Position numbers and translations under genes: made by a program. A stretch of 64,000 nucleotides of DNA from NCBI RefSeq assembly GCF_030811715.1, contig NZ_JAUSRH010000001.1, forward strand, positions 434,001 to 498,000, read 5' to 3'. This document shows, piece after piece, positions 53,166 through 63,813 of this stretch (positions within the stretch are counted from its first letter, which is position 1; every line of letters starts with the position of its first letter). The notes under the pieces were generated by a model. That model was not told where the DNA came from and searched no databases. It worked only from the letters and a program-made list of their open reading frames with translations. This DNA comes from Sinomonas atrocyanea. GTDB taxonomy: Bacteria; Actinomycetota; Actinomycetes; Actinomycetales; Micrococcaceae.

Positions 53166-53213
53166 ATGGAGGGTCTGACCACGATTCGCAGGAATCGTTG
53201 TGCAACCCTCCAT
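53166..53213. repeat. 48-bp two-tier palindrome downstream of hutH
   Basis: The outer arms are ATGGAGGGT (53166-53174) and ACCCTCCAT (53205-53213). The inner arms are ACGATTC (53181-53187) and GAATCGT (53192-53198), separated from the outer arms by 6 nt on each side. It begins 20 bp past the hutH stop. Confidence 0.8.
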
Positions 53214-53232
53214 AGCGAGCCCGAGGGGCCGC

Positions 53233-54834
53233 TCAGTGCAGGCCGCCGACGGCGGCGCTCACCGCCGCGAGCAGCTCGCCTTCGGCGAGCACCCGGTCCG
53301 CCTCCTCCAGCTCGGGGGACATGAACCGGTCCGACCCGGGGCCGGCCACCGTGCGGCGGAGGACCTCGAGCGCAGCCGCGCCGCCGGGGCCCGGCACGAG
53401 CGCGCCGCCCGAGGCCTCGGTGCGGAGATCGATCGCGCGGGCCGCCGTGACGAGCTCGATCGCGAGGACGCGGCGCAGGTTCTCCACGGCCTTGCGGAGC
53501 TTGCGCGCGGCGTGCCACCCCATGGACACGTGGTCCTCCTGCATCGCGGAGCTGGGGATCGAGTCCACAGACGCCGGGACGGCGAGGCGCTTGCAGTCCG
53601 AGACGAGCCCCGCCTGGGTGTACTGGGCGATCATGAGGCCCGAGTCCACGCCCGGGTCGTGGGCGAGGAAGGCCGGCAGGCCGTGCGAGCGCGCGGGGTC
53701 GAGCATCCGGTCCGTGCGCCGCTCCGCCATCGAGGCGAGATCCGCGACGGCGATCGCGAGGAAGTCCAGGACGTAGGCGACCGGGGCGCCGTGGAAGTTG
53801 CCGTTGCTGGACACGCGGCCGTCCGGGAGGACCACCGGGTTGTCGATCGCGGCGGCGAGCTCGCGCTCGGCCACGGCCTGCGCGTGGGCGATCGTGTCCC
53901 GCACGGCGCCGGCCACCTGGGGGGCGCAGCGCAGCGAGTACGCGTCCTGGACGCGGGAGTCGCCCTCGCGGTGGGAGGCGACGATCGCAGAGTCCCGCAG
54001 CACGGCGAGCATGTTGGCTGCCGAGTCGGCCTGGCCCGGGTGCGGGCGCAGCGGGGCGTGCAGCTCGGGGAGGAACACCTGGTCGGTGCCCATGAGGCCG
54101 TCGACCGACAGCGCGGCGGTGACGTCCGCGGTCGTGACGAGCTGGCGGAGGTCCGCGAGGGCCATGAGGAGCATGCCGAGCATGCCCTCGGTGCCGTTGA
54201 CGAGGGCCAGGCCCTCCTTCTCGGCCAGCACGATCGGCTCGATGCCGTGCTCGGCGAGCAGCTGCGCGACGGTGCGCTCGCCCGCCCCGCCGCACCGCTC
54301 GCCGTCGGGCCCGAAAGCCTCGCCCTCGCCCATGAGCACGAGGGCCACGTGGGACAGCGGGGCGAGGTCGCCCGAGCAGCCCAGCGAGCCGAACTCGCGG
54401 ATGACGGGCGTGATGCCGGCGTTGAGCAGCGCGACGAACGTCTCGAGGACCACGGGGCGCACGCCGGTGCGGCCCGAGGCGAGGGTCTTGGCCCGCAGGA
54501 ACATGAGGGCGCGCGCCACCTCGCGCTCCACAGCCGGGCCCATGCCGGCGGCATGCGAGCGGATGAGCGACTTCTGCAGCTGGGTGCGCTTCTCCTGGGG
54601 GATGTGCAGGTTCGCGAGGGCGCCGAACCCGGTCGAGATGCCGTAGGCGGGGACCTCGGACGCGGCGAGCTCCTCGACGTGGGCACGGACGCGGGCGACG
54701 GCGTCGAGCGCCTCGGGCGCGAGCGTCACGGTGGCGTTGTGGCGGGCGACGGCGACGACGTCCTCTGCCGTGAGGCCGTGGGTGGAGAGGGTCACCTGCG
54801 TGGGGAGGTGGGTTTCGGGGGCGGTGAGGGTCAT
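53233..54834 (-). CDS. hutH: Histidine ammonia-lyase
   Basis: The 533-residue lyase has the prosthetic MIO-forming triad Cys153-Ser154-Gly155 in GSLGCSGDLAPLSH, Tyr64 in YGISTGFGALAN, and NGTEGMLGMLL and SIPSSAMQEDHVSMG blocks. It deaminates histidine to urocanate. Cys-Ser-Gly replaces the Ala-Ser-Gly of Pseudomonas HutH; from memory this is common in actinobacteria. The ATG at 54834 is 14 bp from the hutU stop, so the two form an operon. Confidence 0.95.
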   Translation of the reverse strand: MTLTAPETHLPTQVTLSTHGLTAEDVVAVARHNATVTLAPEALDAVARVRAHVEELAASEVPAYGISTGFGALANLHIPQEKRTQLQKSLIRSHAAGMGPAVEREVARALMFLRAKTLASGRTGVRPVVLETFVALLNAGITPVIREFGSLGCSGDLAPLSHVALVLMGEGEAFGPDGERCGGAGERTVAQLLAEHGIEPIVLAEKEGLALVNGTEGMLGMLLMALADLRQLVTTADVTAALSVDGLMGTDQVFLPELHAPLRPHPGQADSAANMLAVLRDSAIVASHREGDSRVQDAYSLRCAPQVAGAVRDTIAHAQAVAERELAAAIDNPVVLPDGRVSSNGNFHGAPVAYVLDFLAIAVADLASMAERRTDRMLDPARSHGLPAFLAHDPGVDSGLMIAQYTQAGLVSDCKRLAVPASVDSIPSSAMQEDHVSMGWHAARKLRKAVENLRRVLAIELVTAARAIDLRTEASGGALVPGPGGAAALEVLRRTVAGPGSDRFMSPELEEADRVLAEGELLAAVSAAVGGLH

Positions 54835-54848
54835 GTCCGTGAGGTCCT

Positions 54849-56612
<1,764 letters not shown>

Positions 56613-56718
56613 CGTGACTCCTGCGTCGTGATGGGTGGGTGTCTGCTGGACCGTTCGATCCTCTGCATCCATCACACCGCGCCGCGCCGCATCGGAACAG
56701 GGGCTCGCGCGGGGCGCC

Positions 56719-56735
56719 GTCCGGCATCCCAGACA
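56719..56735 (-). promoter_or_regulatory. Candidate IclR operator upstream of hutU
   Basis: GTCCGGCATCCCAGACA matches the site GTCCGGAATCCCGGACA in front of the amino-acid permease at 15 of 17 positions. Confidence 0.6.
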
Positions 56736-56833
56736 TGCCCGGCGGCCGCTCGGCCCGGGAGGGGCCGCCGTGCCGGAGGCCACTACCGTGCGGGGCCGCC
56801 GACCGTGTTGACTACCCCCTGTAAGGGGGAACG

Positions 56834-57247
56834 GTGGACTACAGGGATCCGAGGTCGTGGCGCGGGCTGCTGCTCAGCGGCGGCTGGGGCAGGTCGGCGC
56901 GCCGAGGCAATCCGCGCGGCCGGCACGTGCTGGGCATCGCCTCGACCGTATGCGGCGCACTGTCCCTCGCGGGCGCCGTGACGGTGTCCATGGTCCTGAC
57001 CTCCGAGCTCGGCTGGTACGGCCCCCGCGGCGCCCCCGAGGTCGGCGCCTGGCTGCTCCTCCAGTGGGACTCCCTGATGGTCGTCTGGCTCTGTGCCGGG
57101 ACGGCGGTCGCGGGGCTCGGCTCGGGCATCGCCTCGCTCGCGGCGCGCTGGTCCCTCGGCCTGACGGTCGTCGGGCTCACGCTCTCGGTGGCAGCCCTCG
57201 CGGCGACGATCAACGCCTGGGGCCTGTTCTTCTTCAACCACCTCTAG
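56834..57247 (+). CDS. Membrane protein of unknown function, 137 residues
   Basis: After a basic head with [16 protein letters not shown] there are about three hydrophobic spans (35-55, 78-98, 105-128). The layout resembles small DUF4190-like membrane proteins, but I cannot assign a family. AAGGGGG precedes the GTG at 56834. It converges on the LCP gene. Confidence 0.6.
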   Translation: MDYRDPRSWRGLLLSGGWGRSARRGNPRGRHVLGIASTVCGALSLAGAVTVSMVLTSELGWYGPRGAPEVGAWLLLQWDSLMVVWLCAGTAVAGLGSGIASLAARWSLGLTVVGLTLSVAALAATINAWGLFFFNHL

Positions 57248-57275
57248 AGGGCAGCCGCCGCGCGGCCCTGCGGCG

Positions 57276-58616
57276 CTACTTGACGCAGGGCACGGCGCCG
57301 CCCTGGAGCTGGCCCTGCCAGTCCGCGTAGGTCGTGGTGGTGGGCGTCGGCGAGGGTGTCGCGGTCGGACTCGCAGCGGAGGACGGCGAGGCGGGCGCCG
57401 CCCCCGGCGAGGTCTCCGCGGCCGTGGGGGCCGGCGTCGTCCGCGTGGTCTTCGGCGCGGGCGGCACGGGCGGCGCGAGCAGGGCGCGGACGGTGGACTG
57501 GATCTGCGCCACGTCCACGAGGTTGACGGAGGCGCCGTCCGGCGCGGTGCCGAAACCGAGGATGGGCAGGGTGCTGAACGAGATGTTGCCGTTGGTGAGG
57601 GAGGTGGCCTGCTGTGCAAGCTGGAGGAGGTCGAGACCCCGGTCCACCGCCATGTTCTTGCTCACGGCATCGAGCACGGCCTCCATCTTCGGCAGGTTGG
57701 TGAGCGTGCCCGCCTGTTTGAGCTGGTGGAGCACCGAGACGATGAAGGCCTGCTGGCGGCGGGTACGGTCGAGGTCGGTGAAGTCGTAGGTGGGGTCGGA
57801 CGTGTCGCGGCGCTGGCGGACGAAGGCCATGGCCTGCTGGGCGTTGATCTGCTGCGTCCCGGCCCGGAAGTCGGCCCCTGAGAACGTGTCCCGGGTGGTC
57901 CGGTTGACGCACACCGTGATCGGCTGGATCGCGAGGGCCACCTGGTAGAACGCCACCATCGTGATCTCGACGAAGTGGTCGATGCGGACTCCACCGAGGA
58001 ACTTCGACACGGTGGCGAGCTCGGCGGCGCGGCCGGCGTCCCGGGCCGCCTGGTAGGTCGCGTCGTCGTTCGCCCTGCCGCTGCCCAGGAGCGCCGCCTG
58101 CTTGGCCGCGAAGCCGTAGCTGTAGGCCTCCTTGACCTTGGCCTTGAATCCCGCGCCCGGGAAGCCGACGGTCTGGACGTAGTCGTCGCGGGGGATGGAG
58201 ATCTCTGTGGACCGCGAGCCGTCCGCCGGGATGTGCACGAGCATGAGCACGTTGGCGTTGTAGAAGCCGCCGCTGTCGTCCCCCGCGTGGAGCGCGTTCT
58301 GGATGTCCTGGGGCAGCGCCCTGCCGTTCTCGTCGAGGCGGGAGTCGAGGCCCATGATGAGGATGTTGGTGTCCTTGGACAGCTTGGGCACCGAGACCGA
58401 GGAGGCCGACGGCGAGGGGCTTGCCGCCTCGGAGAAGGCCTCGGAGAGGGCGTCGGAGCGGTGCACGTTCGCGTTGAACCGTCCGGCCAGCTGCACGACG
58501 TAGACGACCGCTCCCGCACCTGCGAGCGCCAGCACGGTCGCGACGATGAGGACCGCGCGCATCCACGTTCGCCGGCGCGCAGGCCGCGCGCCCGCCCGGC
58601 TTCCCTGCTCCGCCAT
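57276..58616 (-). CDS. LytR-CpsA-Psr (LCP) family protein
   Basis: The 446-residue protein has an N-terminal membrane anchor (MRAVLIVATVLALAGAGAVVYVV, about 19-41). Its LCP domain has NILIMGLDSR, NVLMLVHIPADGSRSTEISIPRDDYV and QQINAQQAMAFVRQRRD. A Pro/Thr/Ser-rich tail ends in DWQGQLQGGAVPCVK. LCP enzymes attach teichoic acids or other glycopolymers to peptidoglycan outside the cell. TATGGT (58687-58682) is a possible -10. Confidence 0.88.
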   Translation of the reverse strand: MAEQGSRAGARPARRRTWMRAVLIVATVLALAGAGAVVYVVQLAGRFNANVHRSDALSEAFSEAASPSPSASSVSVPKLSKDTNILIMGLDSRLDENGRALPQDIQNALHAGDDSGGFYNANVLMLVHIPADGSRSTEISIPRDDYVQTVGFPGAGFKAKVKEAYSYGFAAKQAALLGSGRANDDATYQAARDAGRAAELATVSKFLGGVRIDHFVEITMVAFYQVALAIQPITVCVNRTTRDTFSGADFRAGTQQINAQQAMAFVRQRRDTSDPTYDFTDLDRTRRQQAFIVSVLHQLKQAGTLTNLPKMEAVLDAVSKNMAVDRGLDLLQLAQQATSLTNGNISFSTLPILGFGTAPDGASVNLVDVAQIQSTVRALLAPPVPPAPKTTRTTPAPTAAETSPGAAPASPSSAASPTATPSPTPTTTTYADWQGQLQGGAVPCVK

Positions 58617-58727
58617 GCGCAGCCCCCTCGGCAGGACGCGCCCGGCTGCGCCTGCGGCCGGCGGGCGTCCATGTGATGCACACCATACTCCCGCCGCCGT
58701 CCGGCGCGCATCAGCGGATCGGCGGGC

Positions 58728-59330
58728 CTACCTGGCCTGCGGCCGGAACGAGTCGATGAGGCCGCGCGCGGTGAGCAGGCCGCGGGAGGCCTCCTCCGGC
58801 GCAATCCGGACGAGCGCGAACGCCGCGACCACGAGCCCCGTCACGGCGTCTGCGAGCCGGTCCCGCTCGGCCTCCGGGGCGGCCGGCAGGTGGGCCCCGA
58901 TCCCGCGGCCGACGGCGGCGCGCAGCTCGTCCCGGTAGGCGGCGATCACGCGGGCCACCTCGGCGTCGTGGGCGATCGGCGCCCCGGCGGCGTTGATGAG
59001 CAGGCAGCCGTTGGCGGCCGGCGCAGAGCCGGCGCCGGCCAGCGCCTCCCGCAGCCCGTCAAGGTACCCGATGATGGCGCCCGGCTCGACCTGGGCCCCC
59101 TCGAGCGGGCGCAGGCGCGGGCGGACCACCTCGTCGAGGTAGCTCTGCACGGCCTCGTCGAAGAGCCCCCGCTTGGACCCGAAGGCGTTGTAGATGCTCG
59201 AGCGGCTCAGCCCGGTGGCCCGCTCGAGGTCCGGGACCGAGGCGTCCTCGTAGCCCGACTGCCAGAACACGGCGCGCGCGGCGCGCACCGCCGTGTCCCT
59301 GTCGAAGGCCTGCGTCCTGCCCACGGACAC
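58728..59330 (-). CDS. TetR-family repressor of the divergent oxidoreductase
   Basis: The 200-residue protein has a helix-turn-helix ASVPDLERATGLSRSSIYNAFGSKRGLF (about 27-54) and the C-terminal domain with NGCLLINAAGAP typical of the AcrR/YxaF-like branch. It is divergent from the reductase gene, and a near-perfect 46-bp palindrome lies between them. The GTG at 59330 is used. Confidence 0.87.
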   Translation of the reverse strand: MSVGRTQAFDRDTAVRAARAVFWQSGYEDASVPDLERATGLSRSSIYNAFGSKRGLFDEAVQSYLDEVVRPRLRPLEGAQVEPGAIIGYLDGLREALAGAGSAPAANGCLLINAAGAPIAHDAEVARVIAAYRDELRAAVGRGIGAHLPAAPEAERDRLADAVTGLVVAAFALVRIAPEEASRGLLTARGLIDSFRPQAR

Positions 59331-59336
59331 CCCACT

Positions 59337-59382
59337 TTCTGTAACGACTGGTCCAGTATATAGTGGACCGGTCGTTACAGAA
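59337..59382. promoter_or_regulatory. Large TetR operator shared by divergent promoters
   Basis: The arms 59337-59355 and 59364-59382 are 19 bp with a single mismatch, around the 8-bp AT-rich spacer GTATATAG. The spacer region contains -10-like sequences in both directions (TATAGT at 59359-59364; TATACT on the minus strand). Confidence 0.85.
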
Positions 59383-59421
59383 TATCGGTGGACGTCAGTT
59401 CCGGCGAAAGGTACCCCCAGC

Positions 59422-60432
59422 ATGTCGCAGACCTCCAGCACCCAGATCCAGCTTGTCCGACGCCCCTCGGGGTGGCCGACGCACGAGGACTTCCGGACCG
59501 TCACCGTGCCCTACGGCGACCTCGAGCCCGGGCAGGTCCGCGTGCGCAACGAGTTCGTCTCGGTCGACCCGTACATGCGCGGCCGGATGAACGACTCCCG
59601 CAGCTACGTGGCGCCCTACGCGCTCGGCGAGACCATCACCGGAGGCGCCGTGGGCCGCGTCGTCGAGTCCGCCTCCGACGAGGTTCCGGTCGGCGCGATC
59701 GTCCTCCACCAGCACGGCTGGACGGACATCATCCAGGCCGACTCCGGGACCTTCCGGGTGCTCCCCGACGTCCCGGGCGTGCCCCTCTCGGCCCGCCTGC
59801 ACATCCTGGGCATGACCGGGATGACGGCGTACGTGGGCCTCACCGCGATCGCGGGCCTCAAGGCCGGGGAGACGGTGTTCGTCTCGGGCGCGGCCGGCGC
59901 CGTGGGGACCGCCGCGGGGCAGATCGCCAAGCTGCTCGGGGCCAAGCGCGTCATCGGCTCCGCTGGCTCGGCGGAGAAGGTCGCGCTCCTGACGGAGAAG
60001 TACGGCTACGACGCGGCGTTCAACTACAAGGACGGCGACGTGCGTGGCCAGCTCGCAGCCGCGGCCCCCGAGGGCATCGACGTGTTCTTCGACAACGTCG
60101 GCGGCGAGCACCTCGAGGCCGCGCTCGAGGCCTTCAACGACGGCGGCCGGGCGGCCCTGTGCGGGGCGATCTCGGCCTACAACGCCACCGAGCGCCCCGC
60201 CGGGCCGGACAACATGGCCAACCTGATCACCCGCGGGCTGACCCTGCGCGGCTTCACCCTCGGCCACTACCTGCACCTCGCGCCCGAGTTCACCGAGCGG
60301 ATGACCGCGTGGTTCGCCGCGGGCAGCATCGCCTACGACGAGACCATCGTGGACGGGATCGAGCACACGGTCGATGCGTTCCTGGACATGATGCGCGGGG
60401 CGAACACCGGAAAGATGCTCGTCCGCGTGTGA
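59422..60432 (+). CDS. NADP-dependent MDR oxidoreductase (CurA/alkenal reductase type)
   Basis: The 336-residue zinc-independent medium-chain reductase has the type-specific [13 protein letters not shown] (near 45), the NADP motif [20 protein letters not shown] (near 155-174) and [14 protein letters not shown]. Relatives reduce the C=C bond of enones, alkenals or curcumin. Induction through the adjacent TetR site by reactive carbonyls or quinones is likely but inferred. GAAAGG lies upstream of the ATG. Confidence 0.88.
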   Translation: MSQTSSTQIQLVRRPSGWPTHEDFRTVTVPYGDLEPGQVRVRNEFVSVDPYMRGRMNDSRSYVAPYALGETITGGAVGRVVESASDEVPVGAIVLHQHGWTDIIQADSGTFRVLPDVPGVPLSARLHILGMTGMTAYVGLTAIAGLKAGETVFVSGAAGAVGTAAGQIAKLLGAKRVIGSAGSAEKVALLTEKYGYDAAFNYKDGDVRGQLAAAAPEGIDVFFDNVGGEHLEAALEAFNDGGRAALCGAISAYNATERPAGPDNMANLITRGLTLRGFTLGHYLHLAPEFTERMTAWFAAGSIAYDETIVDGIEHTVDAFLDMMRGANTGKMLVRV

Positions 60433-60443
60433 GCTCGTCCGCG

Positions 60444-60465
60444 CCGCGGCTGGGCCCGGCCGCGG
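60444..60465. terminator. Convergent hairpin between reductase and iclR genes
   Basis: CCGCGGC and GCCGCGG make a 7-bp stem with an 8-nt loop in the 34-bp gap between two stop codons. Confidence 0.5.
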
Positions 60466-60466
60466 T

Positions 60467-61258
60467 TCAGCCGCGGCCGTAGATCCGCGCGGCGAGCTCC
60501 CCGGCGGCCTTCTGGGCGCGGGCGGCGAGTTCCTCGCGGCGTTCTGCGGGCACGCGTTCGGATTCGAACGTCACCGCCACCGCCGCGGTGGGCCAGCCGG
60601 TGTGGTCCCTGACCACGGCCGCGACCGAGGCCAGACCCGGGGTGACCTCGCCGCCCTCGGTCGCGTAGCCGCGCTGTCGGACCTGGTCCAGCTCCGACTG
60701 GAGCGCCGAGTACGAGCGGATCTGCTCGCCCTCCTCGGTGCGGGACGTGAAGGCGGCCGCGTTCGGGTACAGCGCGCGCACCTGGGACTTGGGCAGCGCC
60801 GCGAGGATCGCACGCCCGCTCGCGGTGAGGTGGCTCGGCAGGCGCACCCCCACGTCGGTCACGAGCGAGGGCCGGTTCTTGGCCCGTTCCTCGACGATGT
60901 AGAGCACGTCCCGGCCGTGCAGCACCGCGAGGTGGGTGCTCTCCCCGATCGCGTCCACGAGCGCCGCGAGCAGGGGCCGGCCCAGGCGCGAGAGCGGCTC
61001 CTGCCGGGAGTAGGCGCTCGAGAGCTCGAACGCGCCGATCCCGAGCCCGTACCGCTGCTCCTCGGGAAGGTGGAGGACAAACCCGTTCTCCTCCATCACG
61101 GCGAGCAGGTGGTAGACGGTGGAGCGCGGCAGGCCCAGCTGCGCCGCGATCGCCGAGGCCGGCTGCGGCCCGCGCCGCGAGGCCAGCAGGCGCAGGATGC
61201 GCAGCGTGCTCTCGGCCGCGGGCACCTTCGACTTCTCCCGCGCCGGGGTGGGGGGCAT
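60467..61258 (-). CDS. IclR-family regulator, probably of histidine use
   Basis: The 263-residue protein has a winged helix ([28 protein letters not shown], about 33-60) and the IclR effector domain, with [14 protein letters not shown] and [20 protein letters not shown]. It is divergent from the amino-acid permease. The gap has repeated AATCCCGGAC motifs that recur before hutU. I therefore infer control of hutUH and the permease. GGAAGGAG precedes the ATG. Confidence 0.85.
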   Translation of the reverse strand: MPPTPAREKSKVPAAESTLRILRLLASRRGPQPASAIAAQLGLPRSTVYHLLAVMEENGFVLHLPEEQRYGLGIGAFELSSAYSRQEPLSRLGRPLLAALVDAIGESTHLAVLHGRDVLYIVEERAKNRPSLVTDVGVRLPSHLTASGRAILAALPKSQVRALYPNAAAFTSRTEEGEQIRSYSALQSELDQVRQRGYATEGGEVTPGLASVAAVVRDHTGWPTAAVAVTFESERVPAERREELAARAQKAAGELAARIYGRG

Positions 61259-61301
61259 GGCGACTCCTTCCGCTCTCCGCCGGGCCTGTCTGGCTGTCTG
61301 C

Positions 61302-61384
61302 AATCCCGGACCACCTCCAGTGTGGGGCGGACGACGGCGGGTGCGCACCCGCCGTCGTCCGCGCACCGTCCGGAATCCCGGACA
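61302..61384. promoter_or_regulatory. IclR operator region around a 36-bp perfect palindrome
   Basis: AATCCCGGAC occurs at 61302-61311 and 61374-61383. The second copy is part of GTCCGGAATCCCGGACA (61368-61384). Between them, 61327-61362 is a perfect palindrome with half GCGGACGACGGCGGGTGC and no spacer. Confidence 0.75.
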
Positions 61385-61513
61385 CCAGTCCCGATGGCGC
61401 CCATCTGGGATGCGAGACACAGTCTGCTGGTGACGCCACTCACAGCACCCGGCCGGCCCGGCACAGTGGGAGGAGCCTGGCCCGAAGGCCCTTCCCGACG
61501 ACGTGAGGATCCC

Positions 61514-62953
61514 ATGCAGACCACTCAGCCGGCCGCGCTCAGCCGCGGCCTCAACGTCCGGCACATCCGGTTCATGGCCTTGGGGTCGGCCATCGGCACC
61601 GGGCTGTTCTACGGCTCCGCCGAGGCCATCCAGGCCGCGGGGCCCGCAGTCCTGATCGCCTACATGATCGCCGGCGCGGCCGTGTTCATGGTCATGCGCT
61701 CGCTCGGCGAGATGGCCGTGCGGCACCCCGTGTCCGGCTCGTTCAGCCAGTACGCCGGCCGGTATCTGGGCCCGTTCTGGGGCTTCGCGACGGGCTGGAC
61801 CTACGTGTTCGAGATGGCCATCGTGGCCCTCGCGGACATCACCGCGTTCGGCATCTACATGGGCTTCTGGTTCCCGCAGGTGGACCGATGGGTGTGGATC
61901 GCCGCCGTGATCCTCGTCCTCACGGCGATCAACCTGCTCAGCGTCAAGGTCTTCGGCGAGCTCGAGTTCTGGTTCTCGCTCGTGAAGGTCGCCGCGATCA
62001 TCGCCATGATCGCCGGCGGCGCCGCCCTCATCGCGTTCGGCTTCTCGTCGCCCTCCGGCGGCCAGGCGGGCGTTCACCAGCTCGTGGCGAACGGCGGGCT
62101 GCTCCCGAACGGCTTCGGCGGCCTGCTCGCGTGCTTCTCGGTGGTCGTGTTCGCTTTCGGAGGCGTCGAGACGGTCGGCGTGACGGCTGGCGAGGCGGCA
62201 GACCCCAAGAAGGCCATCCCGCAGGCCGTGAACACGGTGCCCGTGCGGATCCTGCTCTTCTACGTGCTCACGCTCGGGGTGCTCATGAGCCTGTTCCCGT
62301 GGAACCAGGTGGGCGCCCAGGGCAGCCCGTTCGTGCAGATCTTCAGCGGCCTCGGCATCCCCGGGGCGGCGAACGTCCTCAACGCGATCGTCATCACCGC
62401 CGCGCTGTCCGCGATCAACTCGGACATCTTCGGTGCGGGGCGCGTCCTGTTCGGCCTCGCGCAGCACGGCCACGCTCCGGCCTCCTTCGGGAAGGTGTCG
62501 GTGCGCGGGGTGCCGTGGATGACGGTGGTGGTCATGACGGGCGTGCTCGCCGTCGGGGTGGTGCTCAATGCCATGATCCCGGAGGACGTGTTCACGGTCA
62601 TCGCCTCCATCGCGACGTTCGCGACCGTGTTCGTGTGGGCCATGATCCTCGCGAGCCACGTGGCCATGAAGCGCGAGATCCGCCGGTACGCTCTCGCACC
62701 GAGCGAGTTCCCGTCGCCGCTGTGGCCCGCGGCCTCGGTCCTCGCGATCGCGTTCATGGCGTTCGTGACCGTGCTCCTGGGCTGGTTCGAGGACACGCGC
62801 GTGGCCCTCGTCGTGGGCGGCGTGTGGATCGCCCTGCTCGCCGGCGCGTATGCCCTGTGGGTCCGGGGCGACGGGCGCCGCCGCCCCGGGCTGCGGGACG
62901 AGACCGCGGCCCTGCCCGTCGTCTCGGGCGATGGCGAGCGGGTGCGGGCGTAG
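61514..62953 (+). CDS. Amino-acid permease (APC superfamily), probable histidine uptake
   Basis: The 479-residue transporter has about twelve spans and the amino-acid-permease opening [25 protein letters not shown]. It also has [26 protein letters not shown] and an R/K-rich loop [14 protein letters not shown]. It resembles the ProY/HutT-like branch. Histidine is inferred from the shared IclR motif. GAGGA precedes the ATG at 61514. Confidence 0.85.
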   Translation: MQTTQPAALSRGLNVRHIRFMALGSAIGTGLFYGSAEAIQAAGPAVLIAYMIAGAAVFMVMRSLGEMAVRHPVSGSFSQYAGRYLGPFWGFATGWTYVFEMAIVALADITAFGIYMGFWFPQVDRWVWIAAVILVLTAINLLSVKVFGELEFWFSLVKVAAIIAMIAGGAALIAFGFSSPSGGQAGVHQLVANGGLLPNGFGGLLACFSVVVFAFGGVETVGVTAGEAADPKKAIPQAVNTVPVRILLFYVLTLGVLMSLFPWNQVGAQGSPFVQIFSGLGIPGAANVLNAIVITAALSAINSDIFGAGRVLFGLAQHGHAPASFGKVSVRGVPWMTVVVMTGVLAVGVVLNAMIPEDVFTVIASIATFATVFVWAMILASHVAMKREIRRYALAPSEFPSPLWPAASVLAIAFMAFVTVLLGWFEDTRVALVVGGVWIALLAGAYALWVRGDGRRRPGLRDETAALPVVSGDGERVRA

Positions 62954-62979
62954 TTCTCGGCAGCCCGCGGGCATATCAC

Positions 62980-63033
62980 CACAACTCAGCGCCGTTCCAG
63001 CCCCTTTCAGGGCGGAAACGGCGCTGAGTTGTG
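62980..63033. terminator. Compound convergent hairpin with 17-bp stem
   Basis: CACAACTCAGCGCCGTT (62980-62996) is the exact complement of 63017-63033. Inside the loop GCCC/GGGC (63000-63013) forms a second small stem. It lies between the permease and the SDR gene and may stop transcription in both directions. Confidence 0.75.
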
Positions 63034-63069
63034 TCGTTGTGCTCGGGGTGCGGACCCAGGGTGCCGGGC

Positions 63070-63813
63070 CTAGCGGGCCGACCAGCCGCCGTCCATCGTG
63101 TAGGACGCGCCGGTGACCATGCCCGCATCGTCCGAGGCGAGCCAGCACGCGAGGGAGGCCACCTCGGACGGCTCGACGAGCCGCTTGATCGCCATCTCGG
63201 TCAGCATGACCTTCTCGAGGACCTCGGACTCGGGGATGCCGTGCGTCTGGGCCTGGTCCTTGATCTGGGACTCCACCAGGGCGGTGCGGACGTAGCCGGG
63301 GTTGATGCAGTTGGACGTCACCCCGTGCTCCGCGCCCTCGAGCGCGGTGACCTTCGACAGGCCCTCGAGGGCGTGCTTCGCCGTCACGTACGCGCTCTTG
63401 AAGGCCGAGGCGCGCAGGCCGTGGACCGAGCTGAGGTTGATCACCCGGCCCCAGCCGCGCTCGTACATGTGCGGCAGCGCGGCGCGGACCAGGAGGAACG
63501 GCGCCTCCACCATGAGCCGCTGGATCCGCCGGAACGCCTCCGGGTCGTACTCGTGGATGGGGGCGACCTTCTGGATCCCGGCGTTGTTCACGAGGATGTC
63601 GCAGTCGAGCTGCAGGTCCTCGAGCGCGGAGGTGTCGAGCAGGTCCACGGCCCACGCGCTGCCGCCGAGGTCCGCGGCGAGCTTCTCGGCGGTGCCGCCG
63701 TCGAGATCGGCGACCACCACGTGCGCGCCCCGGTCCGCGAGCCCGCGGGCGACTGCGGCGCCGATCCCCGCCGCGCCGCCGGTGACGAGTGCCTTGCGGC
63801 CGTCGAGGCTCAT
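63070..63813 (-). CDS. 3-hydroxybutyrate-dehydrogenase-like short-chain dehydrogenase
   Basis: The 247-residue SDR has the NAD motif TGGAAGIGAAVARGL (11-25), DILVNNAGIQ (near 75), catalytic Ser in INLSSVHGLRASAFKSAYVTAKHALEG with YxxxK (Tyr and Lys near 145-150), and NCINPGYVRTALVE. The pattern fits D-3-hydroxybutyrate dehydrogenase, which gives acetoacetate. Its ATG overlaps the stop of the upstream transporter gene (ATGA), suggesting uptake and oxidation of a short hydroxyacid. Confidence 0.82.
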   Translation of the reverse strand: MSLDGRKALVTGGAAGIGAAVARGLADRGAHVVVADLDGGTAEKLAADLGGSAWAVDLLDTSALEDLQLDCDILVNNAGIQKVAPIHEYDPEAFRRIQRLMVEAPFLLVRAALPHMYERGWGRVINLSSVHGLRASAFKSAYVTAKHALEGLSKVTALEGAEHGVTSNCINPGYVRTALVESQIKDQAQTHGIPESEVLEKVMLTEMAIKRLVEPSEVASLACWLASDDAGMVTGASYTMDGGWSAR

